Positions 47,421 to 59,962 of a stretch of DNA of 64,000 nt are shown here, piece after piece. The stretch comes from Oreohelix idahoensis (taxonomy: Eukaryota > Mollusca > Gastropoda > Stylommatophora > Oreohelicidae), in NCBI GenBank assembly GCA_024509875.1, contig JAMPIV010004448.1, positions 682,001 through 746,000 on the forward strand, given 5' to 3'. Both the position numbers and the translations under genes were made by a program. Under the pieces are notes generated by a model. The model saw nothing but the letters and a program-made list of their open reading frames with translations, was not told the origin of the DNA and ran no database searches. Numbering within the stretch: the stretch's first letter is position 1; every line of letters begins with the position of its first letter.

Positions 47421-48988
47421 TGATGACACATGTACTGGGTATAAAACAACACAGCTTATGTTAATAAATGCGGGAAATGGTAGCCAAATTAAACTTGAAG
47501 CAACGTTCCTACAAAATATGGAGTCATACATACAGAGGGATTGAAAAATAATAACGTTTGATTTAAAAAAAAAAAAAAATGTCCCACTCATAACCACATA
47601 CTTTATATCAAACACACGTTAAAATAACGAGATTAGCTGTCATGTTAGTACATAAAACGCTAATGTCACATTAAAAATAGCTTAGCGTGAGATACGATGT
47701 GTTGGAAAAAAAGAGCAGCAACTGTTGCTATCTCGCGTAACTTGATTTTTATGGCCCATTTAGATTTTACTTTATTTTATTGCTGAAAATAAAAAAAATT
47801 ACAGTAACATTTATTTTCAAATGACAGTTACTGCTAATTGTTTTCGTATTTGTTTCATGTATATCTATGAGATACAAGCGAGGATATAACAATTTTAAAA
47901 ATAGGTACGGTAGTCACTTCTCAACCACTCTGTTGACCTTGGCAGCAAGAGAGAAAAAGTTGAACCCGCAATCAACAGTTTAAAAAAAAAAGAACGCAGA
48001 AGAGCTTTAGTTGCGTTGCGAAGTATATAGAAATCAAAATAAATAAGTGTAACACACAAATAAGAATCTTCATTTTTTTATGACTCTGTGTAGCGAGATC
48101 AGTGATACAATCGCCAAATACAGTAATATTTAACCCCTACGCCAAGTAAAATTTACCACCCCGCCCGTGTTTCCCCAAAGTCATCACCCACGCCTGCGAT
48201 TCGCGCTGGATTTGAAAAAGCATTAACGCCAAAGTGAACGATACCAAAACCACTAGCTTTTTCGTTGCTCTGTTCAAAGACTTAAAATAACATAACACGT
48301 GTTTCGTTCCCCAAAAGAGTGATAGAAAAAAGGAGGAGTGAAGGAGAGAGGGAGGAATGAAACCTTGATTAAAGCGTTTTTTTAATCTATTAATAGCACT
48401 CAATGCGACAGTTGACGTTAAGGACTTGCTTATGGTAACACAAAACGCAAACGAGAGGCTGGCGTCTGAAAATCAACTAGTGCCTTAGAAACGGTTGTTA
48501 GGGCACATTTTTTCCCCTACAGTTAAGGTTTGAATAAAACATTTGACTTTGCCAATGCACGCGATGATACCCCATCTCAAGACCCAACCGCCTTGGTCCC
48601 TCTCCGTCCTGAAAATTAAATCTAACACTAAAGACGGTTGGCATCCTGCCAAACGCTTGTTTAGTTTCCTAAGAACGAGCGAGAGAAAAAAAAATAAAAG
48701 GGGGATTGACATGGAGGAAAATCTAAGCTAACGTATGCATTGTGCAAGTGAAACTGAGTAACCAAATTGGGAAGGGTAGCGAAAACGGTGGAAAAAGAAA
48801 CATAGATGAAGTATCGTATTCTAATTGAATAATAAAGGAAAAGAAAGGACAGTTGACAACTGAAATGATAATACTTGTTTATTGGGAATATCATATTACT
48901 CATTATGATATAGTATCTTACCGTAGAGAAAAAGTATGTTTGTTGAATAACTAAAGAGGAAAAAATACAAAAATGAAAACTATGATAA
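47421..48988. other. No gene recognised
   Basis: Low-complexity A runs and short overlapping open stretches (48137-48903) with no motif. Confidence 0.5.
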
Positions 48989-49060
48989 AGTTAGTTAGTT
49001 GCTTATCCTTTACAGGACGTGGCAATCAATCCCAGCTTTTATTGGCTGTTTGTGATTTTG
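48989..49060 (-). repeat. Tail of the tRNA-Arg-like SINE
   Basis: Reverse complement gives AATAAAAGCTGGGATTGATT then GCCACGTCCTGTAAAGGATA, matching 45700-45748. The head is missing. Confidence 0.75.
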
Positions 49061-49908
49061 TGATGATAAAGAGAGAAAAAAAATCCTAAGGGCTAGATGA
49101 CAGACAGTCGTCTGGTTAATAATTGCTTTTCTCCATTAAAATCGTTTAGATATTAACAAAAATATCGTAGAAAATAAAAATGAAAGACAGAAAGACAGAC
49201 ACAGTGATATCCACTCAACTTTGAAAATCTGGGGATGTCACATTTTTTTAACGTGTATTTTTGAAGAGAGAGTCAAGTCGGCTTACCATGATCTGATTGG
49301 TTTAGGGGAGCATAACTAACGAGGGGATATAACGAACGTTTTGCTAACGCTTAGTTGCCACTTGAAGATAAAATTTAAACAGTAAGGTTATCATCAGACA
49401 CAAGGAATTCATGACCAATTGCCTTTGCTGTTCTGGCCAGTGGCGATCTCAGCTTGACCCATTGATCGCCGGTTAACCTTATATGTGTAAAATATTTCAT
49501 TGATTGCGGTAAGATAAACATTATTATTGATATGTATATGTATTATTGATGTGTAGAGGCTAACATAGATAGGCGCCCAACCAAACATTTGTGGTGTGCT
49601 ACGTTTGCCATTGTGGAAGCTTACGACAGGCATGTCTATGTATAATATGGAGCAACTGAAAGTACGTGATGTTTGAAAACTGATCTATAATATTATGACT
49701 GTAAGACCAGCAAACCACTGGCCGTCTTCGGCAAGTCACAGTGTTTCACATGACTTTGAAAAAAAAACTATGATTTCATATGAAAGGAATGTATCAAACT
49801 GATGATATGGAAGATTACCTGAGTATGAAGCAGTCACAGAATAAGATAGGGACGATAGCTATTTGTTTAGCACAGGAAGCTGATCTTAAACTGTTTAATG
49901 ATGCTTAG
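49061..49908. other. No feature seen
   Basis: No coding or repeat pattern recognised. Confidence 0.45.
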
Positions 49909-50216
49909 TTGTTAGTGATGGAGATATATGTATAGAATACTTAGGAGACCTTAATCCTCTTATTGCAGGGTTACATCCTATAACACTCAGTGTGCCACAA
50001 AGTAATACTGGAGCTGCAGAGTTCGAGGCAACAGTGTTTATTTGCCTATATTCTGAAGCAAGAGTGCTGAAGCAGTCTCCAACACTTCACTGTCGTGACG
50101 AATATACTATTGTTGAGACAGTCATCAGATCTCTCAAGAAAATTCAGTTGAGCCAAATCTTCTGCGGGCTTAATGAGTGTTCTTTTGACAGTTACTATCC
50201 ATCATTTAAATAAAAC
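49909..50216 (+). CDS. Possible terminal exon, unknown gene
   Basis: After an acceptor-like TTTAATGATGCTTAG (ends 49908) the frame reads VSDGDICIEYLGDLNPLIAG, LHPITLSVPQSNTGAAEFEA and TVFICLYSEARVLK, and ends at a TAA at 50214. About 100 codons without a stop and with a protein-like mix. I recognise no domain with confidence. No matching upstream exon was found. It could instead belong to the 5' part of the retroelement that starts downstream. Confidence 0.25.
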
Positions 50217-50744
50217 AGTTTTATGAAATGATGAAACAGTTCGTCCCTCATAATAATGACCAGTCATAAGATGTAGCGCTTCACCAGGACATTCCTTGTC
50301 ATAAACATTTTCATATTAACAGTGACGGACAAGATGTCCTTTAGATTGATTTAAACTGTAAATATATTTCCATTCCATTTTGAGTTTTAAACATTCCTGT
50401 ACCAAAAAAAGATTTGAGATACAGGAAATTAAAAATTGTAATATAGTATTATAACTTTAACTACTGACTTGTTTAATCCCTTTTCAATGAGTTAAGTTGT
50501 GTTTGTTGTCATACACTCACCATTACATTTTGCATTACCCTAGACATCAAGCCATATAAACAAACAGACACCAGAATATAAAATAGACTCAAAATATATC
50601 ACAGATTGAGATCGTAGGGTGGTAGCAGTCAGGTACCCTGAGAACATCATCTTCAACTATTAGACTCAGGGACTTGCATAGCTGACCTCAATCTGTAGAC
50701 AAGTAATCTTTATCTCTTTTAACATCAAAACCCACCATATATAT
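50217..50744 (+). other. Probable 5' LTR of element B, left edge not defined
   Basis: The stretch ends ACCCACCA at 50737, just before a primer-site-like sequence, as an LTR should. No second LTR is in the window, so its start cannot be set. Confidence 0.4.
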
Positions 50745-50764
50745 TGGGGTCCCATCTGGGATTT
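50745..50764 (+). promoter_or_regulatory. Primer-binding-site-like sequence of element B
   Basis: TGGGGTCCCATCTGGGATTT has the form of the TGGGGGC...CTCCGGGAT class of primer sites and lies 160 bp before the gag start. The tRNA is not identified. Confidence 0.5.
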
Positions 50765-50922
50765 TAAATTAAAGCTAACATTATAGACCCAGGAAATCCC
50801 CATTTTATTCAAAATTTATAACATTAAGCAGGGTGGAGAACCAAATGAACTGTCATTGCCCATAATTATTTAGTTAATTAGATATATTTAGTTAGATTAA
50901 TAACATTTAGTACAAGCAAAAG

Positions 50923-52167
50923 ATGGCAGACTTTGCCAAGTTCAGATCTGCTGCTGTGCAGTCTGCAAGGGAGATGGGCATGGAGGGGCATGTTCTGATC
51001 CAATATGTGACATCAGAATGTGATAAGTTTATTGAAAGAAAGGATAAGAAATTAGCAGAGGAGAAGAGAATTCAATTAGAAGCAGATAGGGAAGCTAGGA
51101 AGTTAGAGGCTGATAGGGAGGCTGAAATCAAGAGGCTACAATTGGAGGAGAAGAAATTGGAGGCTGAGGCTAAGAGATTGGAGGCAGAGGAAAGAAGACA
51201 GGCTGCAGAACGGGAAGCTGAGGACAAACGCTTACAAAGGGAGCATGAGCTACGACTAAAAGAGTTAGAATTGCAAGGCCATGCTCCAGAAAATGGGAAC
51301 AGCCCATCTACCTCTGATGTTGCTGCCAGTCAGGGGCCCTCCAATGTAGCCATGAACTTTTATTTTGACCCTTTTGTAGAAAAAGAGGATGACATTGAGT
51401 CTTTCCTCTCTAGATTTGAAAGACTAGCTACAACTTATGGTTTAGATAGGGAAAAATGGAGTTTGAAAGTATCCCAAGGGCTTAGGGGAACCTCGTATGA
51501 GGTATTTTCAAAGTTGAGTAGGGAAGATCAGGAAGACTATGACATTTTAAAGCAGGCTCTCCTGGTTAGATATGAAAAGAATAGTGAATTTTCCCGGAAA
51601 TGATTTAGAAATGCAAAACTACTTTCCCGGGAGACTTACCACCAGTTCTCTGCACGCCTAGAGACATACTTGGAGAAATGGACTGCCCTGGGGAAAACCC
51701 AAGATTTAAAGGAAATGACTGTGATGGAGCAGTTAAGAGAGTCCATGGCTCCAGACCTGAGAAAATTTCTCACGGAACAGGGTGCTGAGAGACTGGGGGA
51801 GATTCTTAATGTGGCCGAACGGTATCAGGCAGCCCAATCTGAGATAGCGGGAATGAAGGAGAAACAAGTAGAACATAATAAAGCCCCTCAAAACCAAAAC
51901 ATATTTGATAGCAGGGATCAGAATAACAGAGGTAAACCCAACTATGATAGGCCAAGGTATGACCAAAGAGATAGAAACCTGCAATACAATGAACGGAAAC
52001 CTTTCAACCCAGAAAGGAGATGGTGTAAATTTTGTAAGAGGGACAATCATAACACCAGAGACTGTAAGAGGAAACTTCCTATTGTCGCTGCGTGCATGAA
52101 AACAGGAAACAAAGGGAGAAAGGAAAAACCTACTGGACAGCAGGAACCTTATCATCCCTGTTTGTGA
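50923..52167 (+). pseudogene. gag of element B, one in-frame stop
   Basis: ATG at 50923 (MADFAKFRSAAVQSAREMGM). Residues about 35-125 are a charged coiled coil (KRLEAEERRQAAEREAEDKR). A capsid-like block follows with SFLSRFERLATTYGLDREKW. A TGA at 51601 interrupts, but the same frame goes on directly with FRNAKLLSRETYHQFSARLE and VMEQLRESMAPDLRKFLTEQ to the CCHC knuckle WCKFCKRDNHNTRDC (about 52021-52065), ending at 52167. Gag packages the element RNA in cytoplasmic particles. The block order matches the relic at 2591-4460. The stop is probably a point mutation. Confidence 0.85.
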
Positions 52168-52598
52168 AGACGCAGTATGTAATGGGGCCACCATAAGGTG
52201 CCTTTATGATACTGGATTGGATTTTGACTCAGTCGTGAGCTCTGACCTGGTGCACCCAGATCAATACACCACAGAAACAGTGGAGATCCAAGGGGCAACC
52301 AAGGAAGTTGCAACCATGACACTTCCCATCGCCAGAATAAGTGTAAAAACTCGCTATGTGGAAGGAGTGATTAGAGCAGCAGTGATAAACGAACCAATCT
52401 ACCCGCTGATATTGGGGTGTAGATACGTCTTCTTGGGAAATCTCAAAAGACCTGTGATCATGGCAACAGTACAGACCAGGTCACAATCAAGGAATGAGGA
52501 AGAAAACCCAATAAATACTCATCCAGAGGAGATGAGGAAGGCACAGACTGACGATAGGTCATTAAGCCGTGTTTCAAGAAACTACCTAAGTGCCATAC
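52130..52598 (+). pseudogene. Protease region of element B, split from integrase
   Basis: In a frame different from gag, the text RNLIIPVCEDAVCNGATIRC leads into LYDTGLDFDSVV, the aspartic protease active site (DTG at about 52208-52216). Later come YPLILGCRYVFLGN (the hydrophobic ILG strand) and VQTRSQSRNEEE. The frame is cut at 52598-52603 by the insertion. Whether the frame change at about 52090-52140 was a programmed shift or decay cannot be told. Confidence 0.8.
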
Positions 52599-52603
52599 CC
52601 CTC
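52599..52603. repeat. Target-site duplication CCCTC (left)
   Basis: Matches 61550-61554 and lies within element B coding sequence. Confidence 0.9.
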
Positions 52604-54198
52604 TGATAAGAATCTTTTTTCTTATTAATGATGTCCACCAAATGATAAATATAAGTGGATGGAAGAAGACATCATCATCATCAGTTGATAAACTCTTAAT
52701 ACAAGACCCTTGCCCTGAGCAAGAGACATGCTGAGAAATCTGAAGCTCGCTCGAACATCACCAGAGTTAAATACTGTGTTGTTGTGTTGCTCGTGGTTCG
52801 AGTATGGAATGTCAACTTGACCTACGCAGTGGTGTGTAGACATAGATGGAGTGTATAATGTGCGAATGATAGGAAGAGTTTGTGGTGTTGACAAATGTTC
52901 TTTTCTCACACTCATGTATGGCTGGAAGTCATCGACACCAACGACTGTGTACCTTTACTAAAGTTTAATTGGACGTACACACTCGACAGCACAGATAGTG
53001 ACAAATCACAGGTTGGCATAATACATCATGGTACAGTGGATAAATGGTCTTGCAATGTTATGTTACATGGGCACTCATGTAGAATAATAGTATAATGGAC
53101 TGTCAGTAGCCAAGCACTCAGTATTGCCCATATATATATATATCAACTGAGTTTACTGACAAAGCACGTCAGATTATAAACAATATCCAAGATGGCTTCT
53201 AGACCTAATCTCGTCTAGCGAAGATTCCTTAACATAATGTCCAGCACAGATTTTTCCATATAATTATATTGAACCGCTAGCAATGGGTTCTCATGTGTAG
53301 CAGTGATCTCTGGACTAATCAAGCGATAATACGGGCATCCCTTTTCTCTTCTTGAAAGTCACTACATGTTTGGTTCCAAGATGGCTTCACTCGTGAGCTG
53401 TCACTCACGTTTGGATACAGATAATGAATCTGTCCTAAAGTTAGTCATTCATTAAACATTTCATTGCTCTGTAGATTTGATCATGAACAATTGACTGCAT
53501 TCTACAGGATATAGTGCTGCTAGGAATCAGAATCGTTTTTTTTTCATCTAGTTAGATGTATCCTCTCAGACGTACAAATCATCCCTACCGAAAAACGGTG
53601 GCTTCGTACGAGAGTTCAAAAGAGTATCTTTATTACCTTGGTTTTCAGAAATATGATTTTGCCATTCCTTGGCAATAAGAATGAACACTGGGGTAAAGCA
53701 TACACGATAGGTCTAGACGACTATCACTTTCCCCAAAAACCACTGAGATCACTTTTTTCCCGGCATCAAGCCGACATAGAAAAACACAGCCCATCATCAG
53801 GGCGAAGCCAAAAAAAACACCTCTCTCGCGACACATCCGCCGAACAGCCTTTGACCTCTCTAGAGACAACAGAACATATAGTTCGACTTAGATATGTAAA
53901 GATATACAGATATAAGACAGATTCGTCCTACACAGACAAACAATACACATAAATTCAGGCCATAGATATTCTGAAGCAAGAACAATCTATTACTACCCAA
54001 ACAAAGAATAAATCGCAGTAAAACTGGATTCATCCGCGGAGTTCGATCGAAAGAGACGGCACAACTTTCAAGGGAAGTAACTCAATAATGACTTTCCCTT
54101 AAGCACTAAAAAATATCTATTTTGTTTACAAAATATTTGCGAACATAACAAGTATACCAATGTATAATATTGTAAGATATCAAAGACTGCACGTAACA
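52604..54198 (-). repeat. 3' LTR of Gmr1-like copy 2
   Basis: Starts TGATAAGAATCTTTTTT and ends GCACGTAACA (plus strand). A 48-base block around 54110-54160 (ATCTATTTTGTTTACAAAAT) is absent from copy 1 LTRs. Confidence 0.92.
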
Positions 54199-54218
54199 GT
54201 CTTACCACACCTCCCGGG
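54199..54218 (-). promoter_or_regulatory. Purine-rich tract before 3' LTR, copy 2
   Basis: Same layout as 15552-15571: GGGAGG (54210-54215 complement) 11 bases before the LTR edge. Confidence 0.5.
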
Positions 54219-54682
54219 AAAAAAAAAAATGGAACATTTTTTTTTTTTTGAAATACATCTAGGAGCAACGTACAATAGGCTCACAACGCATGAATAATGC
54301 GCAGATGAAAATATCAGGAATACATATAACGCCTAATATGAGGCTAAGTCGACTTATGGAGCGACTGGTGAGAATGTGTCTCATAAACTGAGAGAAATTA
54401 TTTCTCTATAAGTATATTTTTCCAGGAAGGTGTCATCAAAGTATAATACAATTCTGGCAATTACACGATGCCTAAAAATTCATACCATCATTTCGTATTA
54501 GATATCTTACATTTATGATTTATGAAGAAAAAATCATCAAAGCACAGCGGTGAATAAACATCAATGAACCGCTATGTAGTGATACAATCATTATATTATT
54601 AAATTACAAATTTGTATCTATCATGATATAGAAAAGGAACTACTATAGAACTAGACATATCAAGAAGTCTAAGCCCTAATAG

Positions 54683-57600
54683 TTATGTGGAATCATGTGG
54701 GCATCTTGACAGAATGTCTGCCATCACATTATCTGATCCACGAATAGCTCGCACAGAGAAATGAAAAGGTTGAAGAGCAATTGCATATCGAGTAGACCTC
54801 GAGCTCTTCAAATTCTTACTCTGTATAGCAGTAAGAGCTTTTTGGTCGGTTTCTACTATGAAATGTGCGCCCAGAAGGAATCTCTGTAGTTTGAGGATCG
54901 ACCAAACCATAGCTAATAGCTCACGGTCTAAAACCGAATAATTCCTTTCTGCCGCATTAAGTTTTCTGGAAATATACATTACAGGATGCAGAGTTCCAGA
55001 GTACTCTTGCATTAGTGCCGCTCCAATCCCAGTGGATGAAGCGTCACTACGAAGAACGAATGTTTTATCTTTAGTGGGTAGCACTAAAATAGGTGGTGTT
55101 GAAAACAATGTTTTAATCTTATCCAGAGAGCATTGGCATTCCTGAGACCAGTGGACCACATTAGGCGAACCTTTCTTTAGAAGTGTTGAAAGAGGTGCCA
55201 TGATAGAGGATAGATTCTGAATGAATCTGCCATAAAATTGAATAAGACCTAACAGACTTCTCACCTGTTTTTTAGTCTTAGGGATTGAGATGTTAAGTAT
55301 CTTACTAGTATTATGGTCCTCTGTCTTTAGGAAACCATGACCAACTCGGTGGCCTAGGAAAGAAATTTCGCTAAAACCAATATAGGCTTTAGAGGGTTTC
55401 GCTGTCAGGTTGTGCTCGCGCAAAGTAGACAGCAATTCATCTAACCCTGAATAGTGATCTTCCCAAGTATCGCTGAAAAGACAGATGTCGTCAAGATATG
55501 CAATGACATCTGACCGATAAGATAGGATTCGGCGCATCATGCGTACGAATGTAGCTGGTGCGTTCATAAGACCGAAAGGCATAAAATTCCATTGGAACAA
55601 ACCTCTAGGTGTTGAAAAAGCCGTGAGAGGTTTGGCGCGTTCAGATAAAGGAACTTGCCAATATCCTTTAGACAAATCAAGTTTAGTGAAAAAATGAGAT
55701 TTGGAGAGTCGAGTAAGTAGCTCTTCCAGTAAAGGCATAGGTTCGGCATCGAACTTCGTTACTTGATTCAATTTTCGATAGTCAACGCAAAGACGTATGT
55801 TATTGTCTTTTTTACGAACAATAACCATCGGCGAAGAATATGCAGAGGTGGATGGTTCGATTATTTTCAAATCTATCATCTCATCCAACTCTTTCTCGAC
55901 CTGTGCTTGAAAATGTATAGGTATAGGATAAGGTCTAACCCTAATAGGAGTATGGTCAGTTAGAACAATGTCATGTTCAATGACATGCGTTTGTCCAGGG
56001 ATGTCAGTGAGTACATCCTGAAATGTTTGCAACATAGTTGAAACTTGTCGCTGTTCTCCTAGAGACAAATCAGGAGAGACAGTAACGTTCTTCCATGATT
56101 CACTAGAATGAAGTGGGATCATTGGAAGAGGAAGATTTACATCTGAAAAACTTGTTTCCTCATCCTGTATCACGGACAGTGATGAGTAATGACCATGTTG
56201 TACTGGAGAATCGTCCGTTGCTTGGAAAATGGGTTGCAAATAATCCGGACGTTCATGGAATTCAGTAAGCATATTGATGTGGAAGGTTTTATGCTTCCCA
56301 TCAATATCGACAATATAGTCGACATCGGAAATTTTCGATATTATATCGTACGGACCTTTCCAAGAAATAAGTAATCTGTTTTCCCTACAAGGTAGTAATA
56401 CAAATGCTTTGTCACCAGGACAAAGTTGTCGTAAGCATCTCTTCTTATTGGCAAATTGCCTTGCCTTCTGTTTCGCAAATTCAGAAGAAGAAGTTGCTAA
56501 TTTGCATGCTTCGATAATCTTTTGTCTCAACGCGATGACATATTCGTAGGATGACTTTGTGTCATCGTCAATATTGTCAGATGTTATGAGATCGTGAAGC
56601 AACGACATAGGGCCACGCGGACGCGCGCCAAAGACGAGTTCAAAGGGAGAAAATCCTGTATGTTCATTGGGTACCTCTCTGTAAGCGAAGAGGGCCGCAG
56701 GTAAAACTCTGTCCCAGTCTTGAGGATGATCCTCAGTTATCTTCCCTAGTAAGTTTTTAAGTGTTCTATTAAGGCGTTCGACCATACCATTAGACATTGG
56801 ATGGTAGATACTACTTAAAGATCTATCTATCTGCAGAGTAGACATTACTTGAGACATGGTATCTGATATTAGTTGGGTGCCATGGTCTGACAATATCTCT
56901 CCGGGGAAACCCAAACGAGAAAATATAAGCCAAAGAGCATCTGCAATATCAGCAGTAGTAATGCTCTTTAGAGGAATAGCCTCTGGCCAACGTGTGCACA
57001 TATCAACACATGTCAAGATAAACTGATGTCCTCTGGCAGACTTGATCTTAAATGGACCAATAATGTCTATGGCCATTTTTTGAAACGGCCGAATAGGAAT
57101 GTCCGCCGCCTGAATGGGTGCAGCATGCCGTGGACCTTTGGATTTAACTTCCTGACATACTTTACAAGATCGACAATAAATCCGTATGTCCTTGTTTACC
57201 AATGGCCAAAAGAAAGCCGCAAGGACTCTTGACTTAGTACGGGAAAAACCCATGTGTCCAGCACACTGAGAGTCGTGAGCGTGCTGCAAAATTTTTAACT
57301 CTCAAATTCTTGGGAACCAGGATTTGAGAATGACTTGACGTAATGGAGTCTTGAACCATACGTACAAGTACGCCATTCTTCTTTGTAATCCACGATTTAC
57401 GACTTGTGTCTTTATTCGGATCACCTTTAGTTGCAAGAATGAAGAATTTCTTCAGAGTGGGATCATCTTCTTGCTGTTTTATAAACGAGGCACGAGAAAT
57501 TACCAAGGGATCATCTTGGTTATGCACTTCATTATCTTCAGTAGATGAAGTTTGAGGCATATTAAGAGCCTGAGCTCTAGTGACTACAGCGTTAGCAATC

Positions 57601-58854
57601 TGCATGTTTTGCCTTTCCCACGCGGAAATTTGTTGCGGAGTGCATTCTTTGACTCCATGAATGCGACCGATGATGAGGTCAGCGATCGGATTCGGGAGAA
57701 GACATGCGTGTACATCTCCTGTAAAGAAAGGAGTAGCAATCCTAATGATAGCAGTAGAGTATTTCTCTAATGTGCCGCCAAATGTTACACATTTGACTAC
57801 TTGTCCAGTGGCACGGGAAGGATCTACGAGTGACTGCCTAACACCAATTGTGGTGCATCCAGAATCAAATAGCACAGAGACTGGATTGTTATTCACTAAA
57901 CCCTTGTGTAAGACAAGAGAACCTCTTCCATCAGTATAAATTCCAGGAATGGTTTGTTAACACATGACATAATCTTATCTCTGAGCAACAAATCCATAAG
58001 TCCTTCATACGTTTTTTCTGTTTTGGAAAGCTCAATCCAACGATCAACTGTGAGACGTGCCTTTGCAATGAATTCTGAGAATTCTACACCTGTCTCAGGC
58101 ACCATCGTCTTAAACAAAAGGCGATAGCCTTCCTCACTTAGCTGGTATTTTTTTATCAAAGCCGCCCTAATGACATCATAATTATTCTTATCTGCTTCTC
58201 CTACAAGGCATAATCTAGTCAAAGATTCACCTTCCAAGTTTTCTGCTAATTGATTAGCGTATTGTGATTTATCCACATTATGTGTACGACAAGAACGTTC
58301 AAATCTATCCAGCCAGAATGTAATATCGTCACTGGACTGATTGAACGGTGGAACCTTAACCTTGTAAGTAGAAGGTTTACCATTACCACTAGATGCCTGA
58401 TTAACATTAATCATACTTGTCAATCTCAATTTCTCTAACTCAAATTCATGTTCTCTTATTGCTTTTTTTTCTTCAGCCTCTCTGTCTAATCTTTTTTGTT
58501 CAGCTTCCCTGTCTAATCTTTTTTGTTCAGCAGCAGCTTCTCTTTCTAATTTTTTTTGTTCAGCTTCACTGTCTAATCTTTTTTGTTCAGCAGCAGCTTC
58601 TCTTTCTAATTTTTTTTTTCAGCTTCAAATCTCCTTTGCTCCAGCTGCATCTGCAATTTCTTTTGTTCAGCAGCAGCCTCAGCTTCTCTTTCTAATCTTT
58701 TCTCTTCAGCCAGAGCTTTTCTCTCTTCTGCAGCAGCTTTTCTCTCCTCAGCAGCTAATGCTTTGTCATATTGAGCAACAGCCCATTCTTCTTATTGTTG
58801 ACCAGTTTTATCAAGGGATTTCCCTTGTGTAATGAAGTATTCTAATGTAGACAT
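54683..58854 (-). pseudogene. Broken Gag-PR-IN-RT-RH polyprotein, copy 2
   Basis: From the ATG at 58854: an in-frame TAA after about 20 codons (58794-58796), a length change in a T run near 58612-58620, then a 177-codon capsid-like frame (57896-58429). A 718-bp deletion, equal to 19286-20003 of copy 1, removes the C-terminal part of Gag with the basic region and CPQC...CGH motif. The protease frame follows (DSG near 57867). One extra T near 57291 shifts the frame just before the integrase finger. From 57289 to 54683 an open frame of 868 codons holds integrase (HHCC, DDE residues, GPY/F), RT (YLDD) and complete RNase H ending MADILSRCPH. Unlike copy 1, its C-terminus is intact. Confidence 0.92.
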
Positions 58855-59948
58855 GATGTCTAACAATAATACTAATCACTTGAAACAATAATAATACCAC
58901 AAGTTCTTAGTGACTTGATTAATCAGTACACTATCCCAATATCTGTGGGTCACAAGCCTTAATAAGGTCTTGTATAACAGTAAAAATAATCAGGTACTGG
59001 TTTATACCATAATCCAAGTGCAGTGCACAGGCAATTGTGTCTTATGAAATATACCTATATAAAACATATGTCAACCAACAGAATACATAAAGTACAAATA
59101 GGACTGACAATACGAAAACGTTTGCAGAAATCAAAATAAATCAAATAGGGAAATCAATGAAAATAATCACTGAATCTGCAAAGGATAACAACACAAATGA
59201 CGTCACAGTATATGAATATAAATTGTGAATAGAACTGAAAGATAGAAAAGGGTAGACCAACAAATTACAAACAATTCAAAACAAAACTAAAGAACAAAGA
59301 AATATTACAAAAATAACAATAATTACAGTCTTCACAGCTAACACAAAAGCAACAGTTGTCGCAAGCAAATTTTCAATCAAGAAAATTGCACCTATAGAAA
59401 ACGCCCACAACGGACCCTCTATGACGTGGGATATTCTGTTGTGAGGACGCCGCCCAACCTTAAACACAACCCGCTGACATAGAAACTAACATACTATACA
59501 AACAAATAACATGTAACATATCATAAATACATATATCATGTGTGTAATGTGTTGCAAAATAGGCTCAGTTTTACAGTAATGGCAAAGTTATTCTTGTAAA
59601 ATAAATAAACTGCCACTTTATTGAAATATATATTCTGGCCTTAAATATTAAAGTTCATATATAGAAAACAAGAAGATCCATCGATGAAAATAGGACTTCT
59701 TAGTTCAATAATACTGTCTTCCTGTTAACATTGACAAGAATTGATCCAACTGTTCTGTGAAACTCTGTAATGTCTAATGTAAAAATGTCAACAACGCTGA
59801 CCTAATACTGCATTCACTTGACAGGTCACGTGACGAAGTGTTGACAAAGAGCAAACCAATACTGCAAGTGTGTCGTATCAGCCACAGGAAACGGTCTGGT
59901 ATCGGTAATCTGTTGACTTCTGAACTTCTGGGAGGTCAAACCCAGAAA
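58855..59948 (-). other. 5' leader of Gmr1-like copy 2
   Basis: Matches 20962-22061 with scattered substitutions and small indels. No ORF of note. Confidence 0.6.
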
Positions 59949-59960
59949 GCTGGTCCACCA
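59949..59960 (-). promoter_or_regulatory. Primer binding site of copy 2
   Basis: TGGTGGACCAGC, two bases inside the 5' LTR, identical to copy 1. Confidence 0.6.
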
Positions 59961-59962
59961 GT

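Noticed and set aside
48137..48903. Overlapping short minus-strand ORFs
   Set aside because: No motif, splice signal or repeat support.
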